Shown here: in pieces, positions 44,243-53,447 of the stretch | How positions within the stretch are numbered: the first letter of the stretch is position 1 | Layout of the letters: every line of letters begins with the position of its first letter | Assembly (NCBI GenBank): GCA_016187025.1 | Contig: JACPKM010000002.1 | Coordinates: forward strand, 1 to 62,956 | DNA from: Candidatus Daviesbacteria bacterium | GTDB taxonomy: Bacteria > Patescibacteria > Microgenomatia > Daviesbacterales > UBA10151 | DNA: 62,956 bases | Reading direction: 5' to 3' | Position numbers and translations under genes: made by a program | The notes under the pieces: generated by a model | The model's input: only the letters and a program-made list of their open reading frames with translations | What the model was told of the DNA's origin: nothing | The model's database searches: none

Positions 44243-45348
44243 ACGTACTTCTCGCTGGTGCTCACTTTACCCCTGCTGTTGCAGTAATAGAAGTTCTAAA
44301 AGATCTCCCAAATATTAAGTTAGTTTATGTGGGAAGAAAAACGACCCTAGAGGGTGATCCGTCTTTATCAGCAGAATCACAAGTTTTACCAAAATTAGGG
44401 GTAAAGTTTATTCCAATTACCACAGGAAGATTGCAAAGAAACTTAAGCTTCTATACTTTTATTTCTCTGCTAAAGATTCCTGTTGGATTTGTCCAATCAT
44501 TTTTTATTATTGTTAAAGAAAAACCAGATGTATTACTTTCTTTCGGCGGGTATGTATCTGTTCCGTTGGTTATTGTAGCTTGGTTATTTTCAATTCCTAT
44601 TATTGTACATGAGCAAACCATGGTGTCAGGTTTGGCAAATAAAATTAGTGCAATTTTTGCCGATAAAATAGCTTATTCTTTCTCTGTCAAAAAGTTTAGC
44701 AAGAAAGAAGTTTTGACTGGTAATCCCTTGAGAGGCGAGATAATAAACTATAAAGATGTTATATTAACAGAAGGATTTGAAAAGATAATATATTTTGCTC
44801 GTAATAAAAAACTTCCACTGGTTTTGGTAACAGGTGGCAATCAGGGTTCGCATACTCTAAACGTATTGATTGAGAAATCATTAGAAGAGTTATTAAAAAC
44901 TTGCTGTATTATTCATCAAACCGGGGATTCTAACTTCAAAGATTATGACAGGTTAAGATTTTACCAGACTGATAGATACCTTCCGGTTAAATTTATTGGT
45001 AACGGAATTGGTAAGCTTATCAAGTACTCTGATTTAGTAGTATCAAGAGCTGGTGCAAATACGCTAATAGAACTTTCTTTTTTTGAAAAACCAGCAATTG
45101 TTATTCCCTTACCGTATTTGTACCAAGATGAACAAAATAAAAATGCTGATTATTTTGAAAAACTTGGTTTAGTGCAAAAAATACCCCAAAAAGATTTAAA
45201 CAATGCAGATTCTTTGGTAAAAAAAATAAAAGAATGTTTGAAAGATTTAGAAAGTCTAAATCAGAAAGCTAAGGGCGCAAGGCAAGTAGTTTTCAAAGAT
45301 GCGGCAAAAAGGCTGGCCATAGAAACTATCAGTTTGGTAAATCGCTAG
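44239..45348 (+). CDS. murG: UDP-GlcNAc:lipid I GlcNAc transferase MurG
   Basis: 369 residues, GT28 GT-B fold. LSFGGYVSVPLVIVAWLFSI, VHEQTMVSGLANK, LVTGGNQGSHTLN and VSRAGANTLIELSFFEKPAI are MurG blocks. The first glycine loop, GGTGGHxxP in most bacteria, is reduced to LLAGAHFTPAVA but keeps the His and Pro. MurG makes lipid II at the inner face of the membrane. Position between ftsW and ftsQ is the classic dcw order. Confidence 0.94.
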   Translation: MNVLLAGAHFTPAVAVIEVLKDLPNIKLVYVGRKTTLEGDPSLSAESQVLPKLGVKFIPITTGRLQRNLSFYTFISLLKIPVGFVQSFFIIVKEKPDVLLSFGGYVSVPLVIVAWLFSIPIIVHEQTMVSGLANKISAIFADKIAYSFSVKKFSKKEVLTGNPLRGEIINYKDVILTEGFEKIIYFARNKKLPLVLVTGGNQGSHTLNVLIEKSLEELLKTCCIIHQTGDSNFKDYDRLRFYQTDRYLPVKFIGNGIGKLIKYSDLVVSRAGANTLIELSFFEKPAIVIPLPYLYQDEQNKNADYFEKLGLVQKIPQKDLNNADSLVKKIKECLKDLESLNQKAKGARQVVFKDAAKRLAIETISLVNR

Positions 45349-45380
45349 GATAAGCTACTAGGCTCATATGCAAATTTATT

Positions 45381-46268
45381 ATGTTTTTATCTAGAAAGCA
45401 AAATCACAGAAAGTTTTCAACCCGGATAAAAAAATCCCGTTTTTATATTAAAACTGCATTTTTTGCCATAACTATTTTACTTTTACTTTTTGGAATTTAC
45501 TATCTAGTTTTTATATCGGATATTTTTTTGATAAAGGAATTTAAACTTACAAAAGATAGGACAGATTGCATCGATACAAACGAGATTGAGAATAATTTAA
45601 CAACCGAAAAGTATAATTTTTTCACTATAGATAAAAAGCCTATTTTAGCCAACCTACAAAAAAGGTTTTACTGTGTAAAAGATTTGAAAGTTAAAAAGGT
45701 ACTTCCCGATAAGATAGAATTAATATTATCTAATAGAGAAAAAAAAGCAGTTGTAACTAGTTTAGGAAAAGAGGCATCAATATCTGCTTTAATTTTAGAT
45801 GCGAGTTTTGATTCTTCTGCCAGCGCCATTGCTTCTTATTCGGGACTTATCAAAGGAGACAAAGAACGGTTTTTTATTGACCGGGAAGGTATGGTTTTTG
45901 ATAGAGCCTTAGAAGAAAATAATCTGCCAACAATATACCTAGCAGGCAATTTGAAACTAGGAGAAAAAATAGCGGGTGATCAAATAATAAAAGTATTGGA
46001 GATTGTTGAAAAACTTGCTTCCTTTGGTATGCCTGTTAAAGATGCTAAATTTATTTCAGAAAAGGATTTAGCAGTTAATTCTTTGCCCTATGTGGTATTT
46101 AATCTTGCAGCAGATATATACCCTCAACTGGCGTCTTTACAACTTATCCTGAACAAAGCTAAAATAGACAATAGGAACATTTCCCAAGGGGAAATAAGTG
46201 AAAAAAATATTGAGTTTATCGACTTACGGTACGATAAACCTGTTGTAAGACTTGCCCCCGAAAAATAA
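45381..46268 (+). CDS. ftsQ: Cell division protein FtsQ/DivIB
   Basis: 295 residues. A basic cytoplasmic head, one transmembrane helix (about 26-48), a POTRA domain starting at DIFLIKEFKLTKDR and a beta domain (FFIDREGMVFDRAL, DQIIKVLEIVEKLASFG). Sequence is divergent, and the call rests on topology, POTRA-like pattern and location upstream of ftsA-ftsZ. FtsQ bridges FtsL/FtsB and the septal synthase. An in-frame context ATG 14 nt upstream is in another frame. Confidence 0.85.
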   Translation: MFLSRKQNHRKFSTRIKKSRFYIKTAFFAITILLLLFGIYYLVFISDIFLIKEFKLTKDRTDCIDTNEIENNLTTEKYNFFTIDKKPILANLQKRFYCVKDLKVKKVLPDKIELILSNREKKAVVTSLGKEASISALILDASFDSSASAIASYSGLIKGDKERFFIDREGMVFDRALEENNLPTIYLAGNLKLGEKIAGDQIIKVLEIVEKLASFGMPVKDAKFISEKDLAVNSLPYVVFNLAADIYPQLASLQLILNKAKIDNRNISQGEISEKNIEFIDLRYDKPVVRLAPEK

Positions 46269-46288
46269 TAGTAAAGGGAAAGAAAAAT

Positions 46289-47569
46289 ATGGCAAAAGAT
46301 AAAGTTGTTTGTGGAATAGATGTTGGATCTTCTAAAATTTCCACCCTGATTGCATCAGTTGATGAAAATGGAAAAATAAACTTAATAGGCGTTTCAGCTA
46401 CACCCTCAAAAGGAGTCAGGAAAAATCAAGTTGTAGATATCGAAGAAGCAGTCAGAGCAATAACCGAATCAGTAGAAGCAGCAGAAAGAATGGCAGGATA
46501 TTCTATATCAAATTCTTTTGTTTCAGTAGGTGGTCCTCAAATTGAGAGCACCAATTCCCACGCGGTTGTAGCCGTAGCTCAACCTGAAGGTGAAATTAAA
46601 GAAAGCGATATTTTAAGAGTAAATGATGCAGCCAAAGCTATAGCCCTGCCTTCTTCCAGAGAAATTATTCATGTAATTCCAAGAACCTTTACAGTCGATG
46701 GTCAAGAGGGTATCAAAGATCCAGTAGGAATGACCGGAATAAGGCTTGAAACTGAAACTCACATTATTTCCGGTTCAAGCACTTCGATTAGAAATTTAGT
46801 TAAATGTGTATCTGAAGTAGGGATTGAGGTAAATGAGTTAGTGTTTAACGGTATTGCTTCTTCTTTGGCAGTTTTGACTGAAACCGAAAAAGAACTAGGA
46901 GTTGTATTGGTAGATATAGGGGGTGAAACAACAGATGTGGTGATTTTTGTAGATGGGTCAATTGCCTATTCATCTGTTGTTCCGATTGGAGCAAGGCATA
47001 TCACATCTGATTTAGCAGTTGGATTAAGAGTTTCTCTGGAATCAGCAGAGAAAATCAAGCTATCTTTAGGCAAGATAATAAAGACTCCTTCTATGCCAGA
47101 GGAAAAAGTGGAAGGCAAGAAAAAGGAAGAAGAGAGTTTAGATCTTAAAGCTTTAGGAATTGACGAAGACGTACAAAAAATCTCTAAAAAGGCGGTTGTA
47201 GATGGAATTATTAGACCACGGCTTCAGGAGTTGGTTAAGTATATCGGTAAGGAAATTAAAAAGAGTGGATTTGGAACTCAAATACCTTCAGGTTTGGTAA
47301 TCTGCGGAGGAGGTGCTCAGACTGTGGGAGTTTTAGAGCAAGCAAAATATGTCTTAGGTTTTCCAGCCAGACTAGGAAAGATTGAAGGACTGGCAGGTAT
47401 GGTTGATGAGATTGAGTCTTCAGCTTTTTCAGCAGCCGCAGGTTTAATTTTTTACGGCGTTGGTCAACCTACTCCCACAGAATATAAATTACCCGTTCTA
47501 TCAGCAAACCTACCTTTAAGAAATTTAGTTCAAAAAGGGGTAGCTCTTATTAAATCTCTTCTGCCTTAA
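46289..47569 (+). CDS. ftsA: Cell division actin-like protein FtsA
   Basis: 426 residues. VCGIDVGSSKISTLIASV is phosphate loop 1, the SHS2 (1C) domain covers SFVSVGGPQIESTNSHAVV, VVLVDIGGETTDVVIF is phosphate loop 2, and VICGGGAQTVGV the adenosine motif. An acidic-basic insert (about 272-300, EEKVEGKKKEEES) precedes the last subdomain. The C terminus LRNLVQKGVALIKSLLP is the amphipathic helix that binds the membrane. AAAGGGAAAG upstream serves as ribosome site. FtsA tethers FtsZ. Confidence 0.96.
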   Translation: MAKDKVVCGIDVGSSKISTLIASVDENGKINLIGVSATPSKGVRKNQVVDIEEAVRAITESVEAAERMAGYSISNSFVSVGGPQIESTNSHAVVAVAQPEGEIKESDILRVNDAAKAIALPSSREIIHVIPRTFTVDGQEGIKDPVGMTGIRLETETHIISGSSTSIRNLVKCVSEVGIEVNELVFNGIASSLAVLTETEKELGVVLVDIGGETTDVVIFVDGSIAYSSVVPIGARHITSDLAVGLRVSLESAEKIKLSLGKIIKTPSMPEEKVEGKKKEEESLDLKALGIDEDVQKISKKAVVDGIIRPRLQELVKYIGKEIKKSGFGTQIPSGLVICGGGAQTVGVLEQAKYVLGFPARLGKIEGLAGMVDEIESSAFSAAAGLIFYGVGQPTPTEYKLPVLSANLPLRNLVQKGVALIKSLLP

Positions 47570-47576
47570 AAAGTTA

Positions 47577-47605
47577 TTGTAAGTCTTGATGTTATCTGCT
47601 AAAAT
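47577..47605 (+). promoter_or_regulatory. Promoter of ftsZ
   Basis: TTGTAA (47577-47582), 17-nt spacer and TAAAAT (47600-47605) with an upstream TGC, making an extended -10. Transcription would start near 47612, giving a 12-nt leader before ATG 47624, so ftsZ can be expressed apart from ftsA. Confidence 0.55.
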
Positions 47606-47623
47606 CCTGCCAAAGAGCATATT

Positions 47624-48781
47624 ATGTTGATTAAACCTGATGTTCAGAGATTTGCAAAGATTAAAGTAATGGGTTTAGGTGGTGGCGGAACAAACGCATT
47701 AAACTCAATGATTTCTCTTCAGCAAATTCAAGGTGTCGAATTTGTGGCAATCAATACTGATGCCCAAGCTTTGATGAGTAATCAGGCTCCTACAAAAGTT
47801 CAGATTGGTGAAACATTAACCCGGGGTTTGGGATCTGGTGGTAACCCTGAGGTAGGTCAGCAAGCAGCTGAGGAATCTATTCAAAAACTTCAAGATGTTT
47901 TGCAAGATGCGGATATGGTATTTTTAACTGCTGGTATGGGTGGAGGAACAGGAACAGGTTCAATACCTATAGCAGCACAGGTTGCCAAGAGTTTAGGTGC
48001 CCTGACTGTAGCGGTTGTCACAAAGCCGTTTGCGTTTGAAGGTACCAGGAGAATGATGGTGGCAGAGGATGGGGTTGAGAAACTAAAAGATAAGGTAGAT
48101 GCTTTGATTGTTATCCCAAACCAAAGACTTTTGGAAGTGGTAGATAAAAATATGTCTCTTCAGGAAGCTTTTAAGTTAGCTGATTCGGTTTTGGGTCAGG
48201 GTGTACAGGGAATTTCTGATTTAATTACCATGCCAGGACTGATCAATGTAGACTTTGCTGATGTTAAGTCTATTATGAGTAGCGCTGGTTCTGCCTTGAT
48301 GGGTATTGGTGTTGCAGGAGGAGAAAATAGGGCAGCTGCTGCAGCTAGAATGGCTATTGCCTCACCTTTGCTTGAGGTTTCAATAGAAGGGGCCAAAGGG
48401 GTACTATTTAATATAGTTGGTGGACCAGATTTGGGTATGAATGAGGTTAATGAGGCAGCCCAAGTTATAGCTCAAGCAGCGGATCCGGATGCAAATATAA
48501 TTTTTGGTGCAACGATCAAAGAAGACCAGATAGATCAGGTTAAAGTATCAGTTATTGCAACTGGTTTTGACGAGACCAGAAGGAGATTAAGAGAGTATGT
48601 TGGAACAGGGGTTGGATCATCAGCGCAGCAAGGATCAAACTGGAGAAGTGATCCTTATACCAACAACAGACCAATCCAACAGCAATCAGCTCAAGAAGAG
48701 GAAGAAGTAGCCCACGAGACAATAAGGGATGAAGAGGAAGAAGATTTGGAGATTCCCGCTTTTTTGCGTTCAGGCCGCTAA
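47624..48781 (+). CDS. ftsZ: Cell division GTPase FtsZ
   Basis: 385 residues. The tubulin signature GGGTGTG is at residues 106-112, MGLGGGGTNALNSMI is the first nucleotide loop, and NVDFADVKSIM is the T7 synergy loop. A disordered acidic linker leads to the conserved C-terminal peptide EDLEIPAFLRSGR, which binds FtsA. It forms the Z ring. Own promoter at 47577-47605. Confidence 0.98.
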   Translation: MLIKPDVQRFAKIKVMGLGGGGTNALNSMISLQQIQGVEFVAINTDAQALMSNQAPTKVQIGETLTRGLGSGGNPEVGQQAAEESIQKLQDVLQDADMVFLTAGMGGGTGTGSIPIAAQVAKSLGALTVAVVTKPFAFEGTRRMMVAEDGVEKLKDKVDALIVIPNQRLLEVVDKNMSLQEAFKLADSVLGQGVQGISDLITMPGLINVDFADVKSIMSSAGSALMGIGVAGGENRAAAAARMAIASPLLEVSIEGAKGVLFNIVGGPDLGMNEVNEAAQVIAQAADPDANIIFGATIKEDQIDQVKVSVIATGFDETRRRLREYVGTGVGSSAQQGSNWRSDPYTNNRPIQQQSAQEEEEVAHETIRDEEEEDLEIPAFLRSGR

Positions 48782-48821
48782 AATATTGCCTTTTGCCTCA
48801 TATAAACGTAGAATTAACTTC

Positions 48822-51692
48822 ATGAGTTTTAAACAAGTCTTATCACAAATTGATTTTCCGGCTTTGGAACAAGAACTTTTAGATTACTGGTACAAAGAGG
48901 GAATAATTGAAAAATATTTAACAAAAAATAACTCATCTGATAAAAAATTCTCATTTTTAGACGGGCCGATTACTGCCAATAACCCGATGGGTGTGCATCA
49001 TGCCTGGGGTAGAACATATAAGGATCTTTGGCAGAGGTTTTTTAATATGTCAGGGTACAAACAGAGATTCCAGAATGGATTTGATGAACAGGGTCTGTGG
49101 GTAGAGGTAGAGGTTGAAAAAGAATTAGGCTTAAAAAGCAAAAAAGATATTGAAAACTTGGTTCCTGGTGATAAGCATGCCTCTTTAGAAAAATTTACCA
49201 ACCTTTGTAAGCAAAGAGTTGAGAAATTCTCAGGGATCCAAACAGAACAATCAAAAAGATTGGGTTATTTCATGGATTGGGATAATTCATATCATACCTC
49301 ATCTGATGAAAACAATTATTGGATTTGGCACTTTCTTAAAACAGTTTATAAAAAAGGCTGGGTTTATAAAGGTTATGATAGTGTGCCTTGGTGTCCGCGC
49401 TGTGGTACTGCAATTTCCCAGCATGAAATTGAAGCAGATGGATACAAGGTTTTAACACATGAGTCGGTATATGTTGAATACCCGATTGAAGGTAGACAAA
49501 ATGAGTATTTGCTAATATGGACAACCACCCCCTGGACTTTACCAGGAAACGTAGCTGCAGCGGTTGATCCTAATAAAGATTATGTTCAGGCCTCAGGTGA
49601 GGTAGCGGACAATAAATATTATCTGGGAAAACTGGCAGCAGAAAAGCTTAATTTAAAGGTTGAAGAAACTATTACTGGGAAAGAGCTGGTTGGCTTAAGC
49701 TATAAATCTCCTTTTGATCACTTACCAAGAATTAAAAAAGCCTTTGGACAGTATAAACATCAGGTTATTGCAACAGACCCACTAATTTTACCTATTTCTG
49801 ATGAGGAAGGAACAGGGATTGTCCATATAGCCCCAGGTGCAGGAACAGAGGATTTTCAACTAGGTAAAAAATTAGGTCTGCCAGTAGTTGAGTTAATAGA
49901 TGAAGAGGCAAGTTATTTACAGGATTTGGATGAGTTCTCTGGTAAAAATGCCAAAAATGATCCAAAAGTCATTTTTGATTATTTAAAGGAATTTGAAGAG
50001 GGTGAGTATTTATTTGATATTGTACCCTTTACTCACAGATATCCAACTTGTTGGAGATGCAAAACTGAGCTTGTTTGGAGAGTTGTTAATGAATGGTATA
50101 TTTCAGCAGATAAAAAAGATGACTCAGGAAAAACTTATAGAGAACAGATGAAAGATGGTATTAAAAACATTAACTGGATACCAAAATGGGGATATGAAAG
50201 GGAGCTTGATTGGTTAAATAATTTGCATGATTGGTTAATATCGAAAAAAAGATATTGGGGACTTTCCCTGCCTATTTGGGAATGCACCCATTGTGGGAGT
50301 TTTGAAGTTATAGGTGGCTATGAGGAGCTTAAAGAGAGAGCAGTTGAAGGGTGGGATGATTTCGAAGGACACTCGCCACACAGACCATGGATTGATCAGG
50401 TAAAAATAAAATGTGGCAAGTGTGGCAAGATAGTTTCTAGGATTCCAGATGTAGGAAACCCTTGGCTTGATGCAGGAATTGTACCTTTTTCAACTATGCC
50501 CAAAGAATGGTTTCCAGCAGATTTTGTAACAGAAAGTTTTCCTGGACAGTTTAAAAACTGGTTTTATTCCTTGATTGCTATGAGTACTGCTTTGACTGGT
50601 AAAAATCCTTTTAAGAACCTACTTGGGTTTGCTTCAGTTAGGGATGAAAAAGGGGAAGAAATGCATAAATCAAAAGGTAATGCCATTGAGTTTAATGAGG
50701 CAGCTTCCAAAATTGGTGCAGATGTTATGAGATGGATGTACACAATGCAAAACCCTGAGAATAATTTAAATTTTGGTTTTGGTCCGGCAGGAGAGATAAA
50801 AAGAAGGTTTTATCTAATTCTCTGGAACTCATATAAATTTTTTGTAGATTATGCAAATCTGGCAGACTGGCAACCAGAGGGTATCTCCACTCCTGAGTCA
50901 AATCTTAAAACAATAGATAAGTGGATTAGAACAAAGCTTAACAAGCTTTGTCTGGATGTTAACAAAAGTTTGGTTAAATTTGATGCCATGACGGCTTCAA
51001 GATCAATAGAAGATTTTGTAATCCGTGATATGTCAACCTGGTATATAAGAAGATCTCGGGACAGAGTTGGAACGAATGTCAACTTAGCAGATCAGAACGC
51101 TTTCTTTGAAACCCTCTATGATGTTTTGCATATTTTATCCCGTTTACTTGCTCCATTTGTTCCCTTTATTGCTGAAGAAATATATAGAAACTTAACCAAA
51201 GAGGAATCTGTTCACCTGGCAGCTTATCCGCAAGGCGATGAAGCCCTTCATGACCCTCATTTAATAGAAGATATGAAATTATTAAGAGATATAGTAGAAA
51301 TTAGTCATGCCAAGAGAAAAGAAGCAAATGTGAAGCTCAGACAACCTTTGGCCAGTTTGAGTTATTGCGGTGTTAAAAAACTTGATGCGGATTTAGAAAA
51401 AATATTAGCGGATGAAATAAATGTTAAAGCAGTTAAGCACGATAACTTATCAAAAGAGGTAATGGCTGTTGAGCTGGACATAAATATTACTCCTGAGCTT
51501 GCAGAAGAAGGTGAGGCAAGAGAGCTAATAAGACAAATTCAGCAACAGAGAAAAATGCAAAACTTAACTTTAGCTGATAAAACTAAGATTGAAGTTGCAT
51601 CTTGGCCAAAAACTTATGAGGATTATATTCTTAAATCTACAGCATCTGTTTCTATACAAGAAGGTTCAGAGCTGAAAGTAACCAAAATATAA
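48822..51692 (+). CDS. ileS: Isoleucyl-tRNA synthetase
   Basis: 956 residues from ATG 48822; longer in-frame starts would run into ftsZ. The HIGH-region is ANNPMGVHHAWGRTYKD, a variant form, and the KMSKS-region is EMHKSKGNAIEF. WTTTPWTLPGN and GTGIVHIAPGAGTEDF belong to the editing domain. VPWCPRCGT, CWRCKTEL, CTHCGS and CGKCGK are cysteine pairs that may bind zinc. It charges tRNA-Ile and removes misactivated valine. It ends 0 nt before rodA. Confidence 0.96.
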   Translation: MSFKQVLSQIDFPALEQELLDYWYKEGIIEKYLTKNNSSDKKFSFLDGPITANNPMGVHHAWGRTYKDLWQRFFNMSGYKQRFQNGFDEQGLWVEVEVEKELGLKSKKDIENLVPGDKHASLEKFTNLCKQRVEKFSGIQTEQSKRLGYFMDWDNSYHTSSDENNYWIWHFLKTVYKKGWVYKGYDSVPWCPRCGTAISQHEIEADGYKVLTHESVYVEYPIEGRQNEYLLIWTTTPWTLPGNVAAAVDPNKDYVQASGEVADNKYYLGKLAAEKLNLKVEETITGKELVGLSYKSPFDHLPRIKKAFGQYKHQVIATDPLILPISDEEGTGIVHIAPGAGTEDFQLGKKLGLPVVELIDEEASYLQDLDEFSGKNAKNDPKVIFDYLKEFEEGEYLFDIVPFTHRYPTCWRCKTELVWRVVNEWYISADKKDDSGKTYREQMKDGIKNINWIPKWGYERELDWLNNLHDWLISKKRYWGLSLPIWECTHCGSFEVIGGYEELKERAVEGWDDFEGHSPHRPWIDQVKIKCGKCGKIVSRIPDVGNPWLDAGIVPFSTMPKEWFPADFVTESFPGQFKNWFYSLIAMSTALTGKNPFKNLLGFASVRDEKGEEMHKSKGNAIEFNEAASKIGADVMRWMYTMQNPENNLNFGFGPAGEIKRRFYLILWNSYKFFVDYANLADWQPEGISTPESNLKTIDKWIRTKLNKLCLDVNKSLVKFDAMTASRSIEDFVIRDMSTWYIRRSRDRVGTNVNLADQNAFFETLYDVLHILSRLLAPFVPFIAEEIYRNLTKEESVHLAAYPQGDEALHDPHLIEDMKLLRDIVEISHAKRKEANVKLRQPLASLSYCGVKKLDADLEKILADEINVKAVKHDNLSKEVMAVELDINITPELAEEGEARELIRQIQQQRKMQNLTLADKTKIEVASWPKTYEDYILKSTASVSIQEGSELKVTKI

Positions 51693-52784
51693 ATGGGGTT
51701 TCTATCTTTGCTGTATAATCCATTAACTTTAGGAAGTGCCTTACTTCTTTCTATTAGTATTTTGATCATTTACTCTTCATCTGTGAACTTGGCTTTTCAG
51801 CAAGCATCTTTTGTTTTTTTTGGTTTTATTATTTATTTTCTAGTTTCTAAGCTTGACTATAGAATACTAAAAAACTTTTCAATCTATGCATACATTTTTA
51901 CAATTTTGCTTCTTTTAATAGTTTTAGCATTAGGGATTGAAACCAGAGGTTCAGTTAGATGGATCCCGCTGGGTTTTTTTAATATTCAACCATCAGAACT
52001 GGCAAAGCCAGTGTTGATATTAATGCTTGCTAACTTTTGGTCAAAGAGTTTACCCAGCTGGAGAAATATAGGTATTAGCTTACTGATTGCTTTGCCTGTT
52101 GTTTTTCTAGTTTTTGAGCAGCCAGATTTAGGATCAGCACTAACCATATTTGCAATCTGGGTTGGAATGCTAATTCCGGTAAAAATTTCTTTTAAAAAAC
52201 TGCTTGTTTTACTAGTGATTTTGATTCTAATGGCTCCTGTTGGATGGTTTAGTCTAGAAGATTATCAAAAACAAAGGATTTTTAGTTTCCTATCACCATA
52301 TGAGGATCCTTTGGGGATTGGATACAATATTATCCAGTCAACCATTGCAGTAGGATCAGGGCAGTTTTTGGGAAGGGGATTGGGACATGGTACTCAGTCT
52401 AGATTGCAATTTCTCCCAGAATCAAGGACAGATTTTATTTTTGCTTTTATAGCTGAGGAGTTGGGATTTATGGGGGCTATGATTATAATCGGCCTGCACG
52501 TTTTTCTAATATATTACTTGTTTAAAATAGCAGATCAAGCACGGGATAAATTTGGCTACTTAATTATCTTTGGAATAGTGTCTATGTTGTTTTTCCAATC
52601 ATTTGTAAATGTGGGAATGAATATCGGAATTTTGCCTATTACTGGTATTACCCTACCCCTGGTTTCCTATGGTGGAAGCTCACTTTTGGCAACTTTACTA
52701 AGTTTAGGGTTGGTTTTGTCTATAGCAAGATATAGGAAAAAAATCGATTCTGAGAGTATTAGAGTTGACATTAGTCCGTCTTAA
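51693..52784 (+). CDS. rodA: SEDS peptidoglycan glycosyltransferase RodA
   Basis: 363 residues, about ten membrane helices. RGSVRWIPLGFFNIQPSELAK, EQPDLGSALTIFAIW, IAEELGFMGAM and GITLPLVSYGGSSLLATL are SEDS motifs. With FtsW already in the dcw cluster, this copy is best taken as the elongation-type RodA, although no PBP2 partner gene is adjacent. Its last codons contain the rplU promoter. Confidence 0.88.
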   Translation: MGFLSLLYNPLTLGSALLLSISILIIYSSSVNLAFQQASFVFFGFIIYFLVSKLDYRILKNFSIYAYIFTILLLLIVLALGIETRGSVRWIPLGFFNIQPSELAKPVLILMLANFWSKSLPSWRNIGISLLIALPVVFLVFEQPDLGSALTIFAIWVGMLIPVKISFKKLLVLLVILILMAPVGWFSLEDYQKQRIFSFLSPYEDPLGIGYNIIQSTIAVGSGQFLGRGLGHGTQSRLQFLPESRTDFIFAFIAEELGFMGAMIIIGLHVFLIYYLFKIADQARDKFGYLIIFGIVSMLFFQSFVNVGMNIGILPITGITLPLVSYGGSSLLATLLSLGLVLSIARYRKKIDSESIRVDISPS

Positions 52785-52793
52785 GGTTAGAAT
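52765..52793 (+). promoter_or_regulatory. Strong promoter of rplU, leaderless
   Basis: TTGACA (52765-52770), exact 17-nt spacer, TAGAAT (52788-52793), then 7 nt to ATG 52801. The -35 lies inside the rodA coding sequence. This is the clearest leaderless promoter in the window. Confidence 0.75.
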
Positions 52794-52800
52794 TTTCAAC

Positions 52801-53121
52801 ATGTTAAATTTTGCGGTTTGTGAAATCAATAAAAAACAATATCTAATTTATCCAGGAAAGAAATTTTCTGTAGACTTTCTAGGAGAAGGAGTTAAAAGTC
52901 TGGAGGCATCTGTATTGCTGTTATCTGAGGATGGAAACATAAAAATCGGAAAGCCCTACCTGGATAAAAAAATTACCTTGGAATGTTTAGGGGATAAAAG
53001 GGGCGAAAAAATTAGGGTTGCCAAATTCCATGCTAAAGCAAATTATAGAAAAGTAACCGGATCACGGGCAAAATTAACAGAGGTTGTTCTAAAAGCTGAA
53101 TCAAAAAAGGATAAAAAGTAA
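52801..53121 (+). CDS. rplU: Ribosomal protein bL21
   Basis: 106 residues from ATG 52801. FAVCEINKKQYLIYPGKKF opens the beta barrel, and the basic loop and C-terminal RVAKFHAKANYRKVTGSRAK correspond to the conserved K-x-R-R-x-x-G-x-R rRNA-binding region. A lysine-rich tail ends it. It is a 50S protein contacting 23S rRNA domain VI and sits in the standard rplU-rpmA order. Confidence 0.94.
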   Translation: MLNFAVCEINKKQYLIYPGKKFSVDFLGEGVKSLEASVLLLSEDGNIKIGKPYLDKKITLECLGDKRGEKIRVAKFHAKANYRKVTGSRAKLTEVVLKAESKKDKK

Positions 53122-53127
53122 TCTTTT

Positions 53128-53163
53128 GCGTGAAAAAGATATAGTTGATTTAATTTTTCACGC
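53128..53163. promoter_or_regulatory. 10-bp inverted repeat between rplU and rpmA
   Basis: GCGTGAAAAA (53128-53137) and TTTTTCACGC (53154-53163) are perfect complements with a 16-nt loop. No U run follows, so it is not a normal terminator. A possible -10 TATAAG/TAAGAT lies just after it (53166-53173), with TTGATT inside the loop. Confidence 0.55.
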
Positions 53164-53191
53164 AGTATAAGATTAAAACGAAAATAAAAAC

Positions 53192-53437
53192 ATGGCACAT
53201 AAAAAGGGTGGTTCAACAACTAAGAAAAATAGAGACTCGATTTCAAAGCGCTTAGGCGTTAAAAAATATGGTGGAGAAAAAGTGATTTCTGGAAATATTA
53301 TTGTCAGGCAAAAGGGAAACAAATTCTATCCGGGTGAAGGTACAAGACAGGGAAACGATTATACAATCTTTGCAGTCACCTCAGGGAAAGTTTTTTTCAA
53401 AAAGAAATTGAGTAAGACGATTATCCAGGTGTCTTAA
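53192..53437 (+). CDS. rpmA: Ribosomal protein bL27
   Basis: 81 residues. MAHKKGGSTTKKNRDSISKR and IIVRQKGNKFYPGEGTRQGN are near-invariant bL27 segments. The N terminus begins directly with the functional MAHKKGG sequence, so no leader cleaved by the Prp protease is present, and no prp gene lies between rplU and rpmA. The N-terminal arm reaches the peptidyl-transferase centre. Confidence 0.97.
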   Translation: MAHKKGGSTTKKNRDSISKRLGVKKYGGEKVISGNIIVRQKGNKFYPGEGTRQGNDYTIFAVTSGKVFFKKKLSKTIIQVS

Positions 53438-53447
53438 GGAATTTATA

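Noticed and set aside
48729..48821. N-terminal extension of IleS into ftsZ
   Set aside because: The first 31 codons read the ftsZ tail in another frame; ATG 48822 with MSFKQVLSQIDFPALE matches the family start.
52765..52800. Longer bL21 start inside rodA
   Set aside because: The extra residues do not belong to bL21, and a promoter occupies this stretch.
53128..53163. Rho-independent terminator after rplU
   Set aside because: The stem is perfect but no U run follows in either direction.
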